From positions 392,477,037-392,541,036 of the forward strand of contig NC_080672.1 of assembly GCF_030247195.1 (NCBI RefSeq): DNA of 64,000 nt. Reading direction: 5' to 3'. The DNA is from Topomyia yanbarensis. Taxonomy: Eukaryota > Arthropoda > Insecta > Diptera > Culicidae. How positions within the stretch are numbered: position 1 is the stretch's first letter; the number at the start of each line of letters is the position of its first letter. A model generated the notes under the pieces. The model saw only the letters and a program-made list of their open reading frames with translations, was not told the DNA's origin and did not search any database. The translations under genes were made by a program, and so were the position numbers. This document shows, piece after piece, positions 57,761-64,000 of the stretch.

Positions 57761-58362
57761 TAGAGTTTATGACATTTCAGAGCTCATGATCTTAGTCAAA
57801 CGATTGTTGTAATTTCTATTCACGATATCGTGAGATTTTAGTCAAAAGTTGAGTTATGTGTTTTCATGCTTTCATGGTCGTAGTCCCTCTTTTTAATATT
57901 TTAGTCGAATTTTTCACTCGGAGTAACGTGGCAATACGAACTAAGTCTTTCTGACTGATTCGCGGTATACTGTTTTGTGAACTATATTACGAACACGATT
58001 TGTGGTTCTGTAATGTAATTTTGGTGTTCAGTGCAGTTCTGTCGGGACATCACACTGAACCTTATCGCATGAATAACGATGTTCAAGGCCCTAGTTGTTT
58101 TCGTACAGCTGCTGCTCACACGCTAGCAGCTGGGCTTAACTCAAAATTTTGTGAAATAGTTCACGTGAAAATTTCATGACCATGTACAGATTTGCTTGAA
58201 ATTGAAAATGATTAGGGATATCTTCTAAATATCACAAGCACTTAAGATAGATCGTGAATCATGTACTATGCATCATGAAACAGTCCACGTTTCCATGCAT
58301 ATTTCACGATTTTGTGAACTATTTTGTTGGAACACATGATCAGGCGTAAATATTATACTTAG

Positions 58363-58437
58363 TTGCGTTTCGGCTTCGCCTCATCAGAAACCGACACTAA
58401 CTTATTGTCGGAATAGATTAGCGCCGGCTTGACGCAA
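58363..58437 (-). ncRNA. Hammerhead ribozyme, type III (left arm, minus strand)
   Basis: Read on minus: TTGCGT, C (cleavage base), a 13-bp stem I beginning AAGCCGGC, CTGATGA, stem II GGC-GAA-GCC, then GAAA and CGCAA. Stem III (TTGCGT with ACGCAA) has 6 bp. Every core nucleotide of the hammerhead consensus (CUGAUGA, GAAA, GUC) is present. Predicted cleavage is 3' of the base complementary to 58431. Confidence 0.8.
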
Positions 58438-58735
58438 ATCCCTCAAAACTAAAACACACTTTGTGTTTCAATCGAACGACTGATCAAACGTGATGTCCCG
58501 TTCGAGCAGAAGTTCTGTTAATGCCGATGAGACACAAAAAAGCCGAAACTTGTCTTGGCTTAGCAGGCCTATGCGAAAGCATAGCATAGTGCTTTCGCAT
58601 AGGCCTGCTAAGCCAAGACAAGTTTCGGCTTCACTGTGTCTCATCGGCATAAACAGAACTTCTGCTCGAACGGGACATCACGTTTGATCAGTCGTTCGAT
58701 TGAAACACAAAGTGTGTTTTAGTTTTGAGGGATTA

Positions 58736-58806
58736 GCGTCAAGCCGGCGCTAATCTATTCCGACAATAAGTTAGTGTCGGTTTCTGATGAGGCGAAGCCG
58801 AAACGC
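58736..58806 (+). ncRNA. Hammerhead ribozyme, type III (right arm, plus strand)
   Basis: GCGT at 58736-58739 pairs with ACGC at 58803-58806 (stem III, 4 bp). The cleavage base is C58740. Stem I pairs 58741-58753 (AAGCCGGCGCTAA) with 58771-58783 (TTAGTGTCGGTTT), 13 bp with three G-T pairs. CTGATGA is at 58784-58790, stem II GGC-GAA-GCC at 58791-58799 and GAAA at 58800-58803. Stem III is 2 bp shorter than in the left copy, because TTGCG became TAGCG, so this copy may cleave less well. Confidence 0.78.
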
Positions 58807-59950
58807 AACTAAGTATGATATAAGGATATGTGCCCTCCTGTACAAAGACTGGTTCTACCAAAAAAATTTCACCCTAGTGGTAAATTTTGGTTTTTACCAA
58901 ATTTTCCTCCTTAGGGTGAAATATAGCATAGTAAATATTATACCAGTTCATGTTTTCATTAATAAGATTTCATGATTTTGTGAATTATTTCACGAGCACG
59001 AATTATGAGTTATAACTAATATACTAAAAACCGTGAACCAGTTCACAAATACAGAACATTTCATGATTTCGTGAACTATTGTCCGAGCACGAATGATGAG
59101 TCGTGTCTTACTCGCTAGGAATCATAAATGTGTTCTCAAATACATGATTATGTTCCGATTTTGTGAACTATTTCCTGAGCACAAATGGTCAGTCGTGACT
59201 ATTAACAAGAAATTATGAAGTAGTTTTCGAATAATTGAACAACATTTCATTATTTTTTCTCGAATACATCAATAATATTTTATGATATTGTGAACTACTC
59301 CACGAGAACGAATGGTGAATCGTGGCTAATTCGCTAGAAATCATGAATCAGTTCGCGTATACATGATATTTTATGATTTTGTGAACTATTTCGCGAGCAC
59401 GGATACTGAATCGTGACTAATATATTAGGTATCATGAACTAGCTCACGAGTGAAGGGAAACATGAATAATATTCCGAGTTTCGTGAAATAGTTCACGAGA
59501 AAATGTTTTGATTTTGTGAAAATAACTCACAACCACGAAACCAGATTATGTTCAAGATGTAATAAATCATGAATCAGCTCACGTCGTATAGTTAGACTCT
59601 GAATAATGTTCCCAAATCTATGAATAAAATCATAACACCTTTGGTTTTTTGAATAACGTTCATAAAGTTGTGCAATAGTTAACGTACAGAAAATCGATTT
59701 GGGGAAAAAACATGGCAGAAACCGCGGATGACGTTCACAACACCAAAATAAATATCTCCAATAATAGAAGCGTTATGCAGGCGTTACTGAAAAAAAATTG
59801 AAATAAACACATTATTTTTGTTCATAGTCCAATTTTTGTAACGTAAATAACGTGATTGTTCCAGAATCTATGTCTCTTTATTCACGATTTTGGGAACAGT
59901 TTTTTCCGTGCTCACATTAACGATATCGGAGAAATGTCAGCCGTCTATCT

Positions 59951-60365
59951 CAACGTAGTCGATTTGGGAGCACGTTTCGCCATTCAGGTGTCCCCAATTG
60001 TAGTCTCGAATATTCTTTGCATATAACCATGCCGGTTAGATTGATCAACCTCCAGGTGTTATCGCTGGTTGTTGAGCGGAGGCTCTAGTTTACAATTACA
60101 GGACGAAAGGATTCTTCCTTCCGATCTACGCATTCGCATCCCCGATTATGAGTTTTACGTCACTCTCCGCAGGTTTTGTCTAGATGGTCATAGAACTCAT
60201 CTTTCATATCATCGGGTTTGTCATTTATCGACGCGAAGTCGTTGATCAGGTTATAGGTATAGCATTTCCTCTGATACAGTCCGGCACATATAATTTATAT
60301 AGAATTTTGCAGGATTTGCTCTCTACTTCCAGCTTCAAACTTTTTTGGCTGCCGTTTTGAACATT
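59951..60365. other. Spacer, nothing recognised
   Basis: No coding or repeat homology that I can support. Confidence 0.4.
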
Positions 60366-60400
60366 TAAAAGTTGTTTGAGAGAAAAGTTGGGTTAGATCA

Positions 60401-60547
60401 GGGGAACGGGCATGGCTTAGCTGGTACATCTATTGCCTTGTAAGCAACTCACCTAGGGTCGATTCCCAACTCCGCACATGGCAGAGATTTTCCTAAAGAG
60501 ATTTTTCTCACCCGAAAAAGTGATAAATGACCTTAAGGATAAAGCCT
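60401..60547 (+). mobile_element. tRNA-derived SINE, copy 2
   Basis: Box A-like TGGCTTAGCTGG at 60413-60424 and box B GGTCGATTCCC at 60457-60467 are followed by the shared SINE body (AGAGATTTTTCTCACCCGAA, CCTTAAGGATAAAGCC). It matches 38827 and 60829. Confidence 0.85.
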
Positions 60548-60828
60548 ATATATTTTTTTTCGAGAGTTGTTCTGCTGGAGAGCTAGGTTCTCACTTGTTA
60601 TGTCCAATTTCAGATATATGGGATCTCACGATCGCGTGTATCGTCATAAAGGGCTCGAGCGTTTGCACGTTAACGTGTTCGATCGCGTGGGCGTTTGTAT
60701 GTCGCGTGTGCTAGTGTGTATGTAACTTCGCGTGTATAATTTTGATTTTATTACAGTGTGCCAATTCGCATATTCGCGTTTGTTCTTGTTTTTTAAAAGT
60801 TGTTTGAGAGAAAAGTTGGGTTAGATCA

Positions 60829-60976
60829 GGGGAACGGGCATGACTTAGCTGGTAGATCTATTGCCTTGTAAGCAACTCACCTAGGAACGATTCCCAACTC
60901 CGCACATGGCAGAGATTTTCCTAAAGAGATTTTTCTCACCCGAAAAAGTGGTAAATGACCTTAAGGATAAAGCCTA
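60829..60976 (+). mobile_element. tRNA-derived SINE, copy 3
   Basis: Nearly identical to copy 2, with TGACTTAGCTGG for box A and AACGATTCCC for a weakened box B. It arose by the segmental duplication rather than by a separate insertion. Confidence 0.85.
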
Positions 60977-61352
60977 TATAATTTTTTTTCGAGAGCTGTC
61001 CTGCTGGAGCTGGAGAGCTAGGTTCTCACTTGTTACGTCTAATTTCACATGTATGGGACCTCACGATCGCGTGTATCGTCATAAAGAGATCGAGCGTTTG
61101 CACGTTAACGTGTTCGATCGCGTGGGCGTCTGTATGTCGCGTGTGCTAGTGTGTATGTAACTTCGCGTGTATAAATTCGATTTTGTTACAGTGTGCCAAT
61201 TTGCATATTCGTGTTTGTTTTTGAATGATCGCGCGCAAAGCCCTGAATCTGATACTTAATTTTCGTTATACGGCTCAGATGCTAGAAGAGAGTGAGTTCT
61301 TCCATATCACTAGAGTTCCTGGTCATGTCGCTATGGAACGTGTTGTCTAGTG

Positions 61353-61560
61353 CATCGGTTCTCAGCGGTTTATAAATCCCCCCTGAGAACCCCCGTGGAT
61401 AAACATCGATTGTGTATGCTATCAACTTATTATTTTCAGTTTGTTAGGAAACAAGACGGAATTTCAATCTGCACTCCAAAAAATTTTTTTTCTTCGTGGA
61501 CCCCCAGCAACGACTTGTCGACCCTCTAGGGGTCCGCGGATTAGAGGTTGAGAATCACTG
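61353..61560 (+). mobile_element. hAT-type MITE, copy 2 (208 bp), exact 8-bp target duplication
   Basis: The ends CATCGGTTCTCAGC and GGTTGAGAATCACTG are inverted. GTCTAGTG repeats exactly at 61345-61352 and 61561-61568. The paralogous sequence near 37970 (TTGTCTAGTGGATATGAGC) is the empty site. This copy is the uninterrupted, opposite-strand relative of 30021-35565. Confidence 0.92.
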
Positions 61561-61568
61561 GTCTAGTG

Positions 61569-63970
61569 GATATGAGCGTCGTTTTTATAGGTCTAACTGA
61601 TAGCATGAACCTAGGCTACTAGGGCCATGAGTTGGGACTTCCGTACGTAACTGATTCGCGATCGCGCGAACACGGGTGTTTGTAGGTTCACTCTTGGAGC
61701 CGCGTTTGTAAATTTATGAGTACTGATGCGTTCACTTAGTCATCGGGGCGGTATCCTGTTTGAAACATCGCGAGCGTGTGATAGCAGCTATGTAACTTCA
61801 CGTGGATAATTTCGATTTTTTAACCATGTGGCCATTCGAAGACTCGCGTGCATTCTTGAATGATCGCGCAGACCGCTAATCTGGTTAATTTTCAGTGTAC
61901 GATTGTGGATATGATCTACATTTTTTTTATTTTCCCAACTGAAGGCATGAGGCTAGGCTGCTATGACCGAGGGTTAGCGACCTCCGACCATGATCGCGTG
62001 AGCGGGGGTTACAGCTTGAGAACACCCTTGTAAATTCGTATGTGCTAAAATGTTCACTCTATTACCGGGGTGTTTTGATGTTGGTTGGAGATCGCGGGCG
62101 TAAGTATGTGTTGATGATTGCAATCGCATGTACGCGTTTGTTATCAGGTTTGTGTTATCGCGAAGGTCCCGAGCGCTTGTACGTTTTGAATGAGAAAGAT
62201 TGTGAGTGTATATGAAAGAATATGCAATTGTTTGTGTTAGTGAGTGTTAGTATGAATCTAATTTAAGATATTGTAATGAAAGGAAAAATAACATTCGTAA
62301 TAAAGAAGAGAAAAAAGATGCAAAGAGATTAAGTAAAAGCGCATACATCGGCCGATATTATTTTCGGTATACATGAGTAGTGGAAAACAAACTACAGCAA
62401 AATCAGACTAATGAAGTAGAAGAAAAACACCGTGAAACATGCAATCAAACTACTTGAACTCGTCTAAATGCCAGCAAATGATATTGACGACAATTACATT
62501 CTGTTAGAATTTTATCATTTATCATGATATGCTGACAGGGAAGAGATGATTCACGTGCGTCGGTAAATTAATCGTACCTTAATTTATCCAATTCGACCTT
62601 CCCGAATGAGTCGAATCGAATGCACGAATTAAACACCGGTAAAAATGAACAACGAATCCTAGGATAGATTACCAACTATTCTATCAAATACGCCAGTTCT
62701 GCATCCATTCCTTGGCGCAGCTGTCACAAATACTCAGGCGAACACATATACAGATAGACATACGACTACCACATAACAATTGTACACTAATACTAAAAAC
62801 TAAAATTGTTACATCATAACCACTAATAAGCTTCTACCTTTATATTTTTTGATTTTTTTAATTATCCTGTCCACGACCGAGAAATCTACACAGAATGAAC
62901 CTCACTGCGAGCCGTGCGCACAAACACTGCTATTAAGCTGTTGAACATTGTTTGCAAACACAGCCCACAGAAGAAGTCAATCCATGACGACCCGCCACAT
63001 AGAGGAGTAACTAGAACAAATTCTTGGCCAATAACCAGTTAGTTATATTTTTTTTAGATACTTAAAAGCATACTGTATATTGTGGCAAAATAAAGAGTAT
63101 GCCAAAAATTGCTAAAGATTTTTTGCATGGATGCAAAATGGTGATATTTTAAGGGTTTTTAATCTTTTTTTATTATATATCCAGCAAAATCGCTTTCAAA
63201 TGATGATGACTGTATTAAATTAGACAGTATTATAACAAACGTAATAGAACACAACTATTTGAATAACCTCTGCTTGTTGCTGTTGTTGGACCAGCTTTAA
63301 AAACACCTTTTTTAAACAAGTTTTTCCAAATTTGAATGATAAAAAAGTTACATTATACGGCAAGATCCGGCAAAGCTGCTGAAACAACATTACAAAACAA
63401 GATTCCGGCTATTCAAAAAACATTCAATCTCTTCCGATCTTTTCCGATCCATAAATTCCAAGCGATTTGAAAATATTGATATTACGCTAAAATGCTGTAG
63501 GGTCAAAAACTATGTTTTGCAAAATGAATCTTTATGAATATGTCCACAGGTATCCCTTTTCTTCTTCCTTTTCCATTGACCAACTGTTCATACAGCGGAA
63601 AAAAATAAATGTATTCACAAAGATCACCTCGAAAATACTAGTATTCGGGATGATCTAGAAAATTGACCCCTGCACTGGTAAGTGGATAGATGCCAAATAG
63701 TCCCCAAAACCAGTTATTTTCTATTTGTAGTTCATATTAAGGCATAATAACAGCAATAGCCGCAATAAATAGTTTTGGCCAGGATTCGACCCCAGTTACT
63801 CCTCTGTGCGTCAGTCGGCCATGCCAGTGTGCATAGACTGTTGGTTGACCGTTAGTTTGGGCTGATGTAGATTATGAAAAAACACAAAACATTCTCGGTA
63901 TTCCACTTCCGATGCACCACTATCGAGGCGTAATGCAATTACCATCTTAAAGCAGTTGTCTGTCAGTGGT
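61569..63970 (+). repeat. Long unclassified repeat, family G, copy 2
   Basis: Collinear with 25690-27705, continuing to TCTTAAAGCAGTTGTCTG near 63960, with the insertion 62998-63808 as the main difference. Repeated CGCGTGTxT, GATCGCGCG and ATCGCGAAGG phrases mark the first half. No conserved ORF between copies. Confidence 0.65.
62998..63808. mobile_element. 811-bp DNA element nested in family G
   Basis: The inverted ends CATAGAGGAGTAACT and (reverse) CACAGAGGAGTAACT, with TCTTGGCCA/TCCTGGCCA further in, bracket sequence absent from the paralogue at about 27485 (CGACCCGCCAATCGGCC). The flanks suggest a 5-bp target (CGCCA/CGTCA, one mismatch). No transposase is visible; the interior is AT-rich. 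Confidence 0.75.
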
Positions 63971-64000
63971 TCTTTGAACTGATGGACAAATGGTCGGTGA

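Larger units (their letters stand above)
58352..58819. mobile_element. 468-bp near-perfect palindrome with a hammerhead motif in each arm
   Basis: Two arms of about 228 bp, differing at about five positions, meet at CCTATGCGAAAGCA, then an 8-nt spacer TAGCATAG and the inverse. The arm differences (for example TTTGCG versus TTAGCG) argue against an assembly fold-back. Each arm's outer 75 bp holds a hammerhead fold (listed separately), one on each strand, oriented outward. There is no ORF. It sits within a satellite-like array. No target duplication was identified. Confidence 0.92.
57790..59950 (+). repeat. Satellite-like array of diverged ~105-120-bp units
   Basis: The clearest units lie at 58950-59650. 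They are built on TTTCATGATTTTGTGAACTA, then TTTCACGAGCACGAATGATG, AGTCGTGACTAATATACTAG and GAATCATGAACCAGTTCACG. The 5' part (57790-58160) matches 34560-34860 within the hAT-type element. The array is interrupted at 58352-58819 by a long palindrome. Confidence 0.75.
60366..61344 (+). repeat. Tandem duplication (~428 bp) of SINE plus family G start
   Basis: AAAAGTTGTTTGAGAGAAAA begins at about 60366 and again at about 60793. Each copy contains a SINE, then GAGAGCTAGGTTCTCACTTG, ACGATCGCGTGTATCGTCAT and GTTAACGTGTTCGATCGCGT. The second copy continues into the rest of family G. Confidence 0.88.

Noticed and set aside
58500..58570. A second hammerhead core per arm (CCGATGAG ... CGAAAC) near the palindrome centre
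   Set aside because: The core has C for U in CUGAUGA, and no stem I can be formed; at best a degenerate relic.
58352..58819. Palindrome as an assembly or library artefact
   Set aside because: The arms differ at about five sites including a 3-base block, and there is a central spacer; a fold-back artefact would have identical arms. Long reads would settle it.
60401..60475. tRNA genes at 60.4, 60.8 and 38.8 kb
   Set aside because: Box A and B are present, but the sequences do not close an acceptor stem and share a SINE body and A-rich tail.

Overview
The window is insect nuclear DNA, most likely from a culicine (Aedes-like) mosquito. I infer this from short GT-AG introns, AT-rich spacers, and a dense nested load of LINEs (RTE, jockey/CR1, R1/LOA and I types), BEL/Pao remnants, Tc1/mariner, pogo and hAT DNA elements, TTAA- and TA-flanked MITEs, and tRNA-derived SINEs. 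There is no bacterial operon structure, CRISPR array or credible intact tRNA gene.

Only two host genes can be supported. The first is a minus-strand tandem-kinase gene at 17341-21908. Its six visible exons encode about 1,022 residues of a JIL-1/MSK-type chromatin kinase: an AGC kinase domain, a hydrophobic-motif linker, a CaMK-like kinase domain, and an acidic then basic tail. Its first exon or exons lie upstream of 21908 and were not found. The second is a small two-exon RING-H2 gene (20591-21018, plus strand), nested antisense in the 1,168-nt third-last-to-N-terminal intron of the kinase gene (20460-21627).

Region by region: 1-3.7 kb holds a jockey/CR1-type LINE relic and a pogo-like transposase relic. 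6.6-10.4 kb holds LINE 3' ends and a first copy of an 841-bp MITE. 10.9-15.5 kb holds BEL/Pao debris and a nearly full-length RTE-type reverse transcriptase (minus strand). 17.3-21.9 kb is the gene locus. 22-30 kb holds an RTE endonuclease relic, a TTTGGCATAA minisatellite, a LINE ORF1-only element with an intact ORF, two internally deleted Tc1/mariner-type elements and TTAA-flanked MITEs. 30.2-35.6 kb is a 5.3-kb hAT-type element with an exact 8-bp target duplication, inserted in the end of another hAT-type MITE. 36.7-45.1 kb holds LINE scraps, SINEs, a 400-bp tandem array, a decayed histone H3 copy and a LINE 3' end with poly(A) and a 14-bp duplication. 45.8-49.4 kb holds a 2.6-kb fold-back element, minisatellites and a tRNA-headed SINE. 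50-57.8 kb holds RTE and I-type LINE relics and the second 930-bp MITE copy. 57.8-60 kb is a satellite-like array interrupted by a near-perfect 468-bp palindrome. 60.4-64 kb is a duplicated SINE plus a long unclassified repeat related to 25.7-27.7 kb.

The most striking observation is the palindrome at 58352-58819. Each arm ends in a sequence that folds as a type III hammerhead ribozyme, one on each strand, with all core nucleotides in place. The nested insertions can be ordered from target duplications and from empty paralogous sites elsewhere in the window. All calls were made by reading; no alignment or folding program was run.
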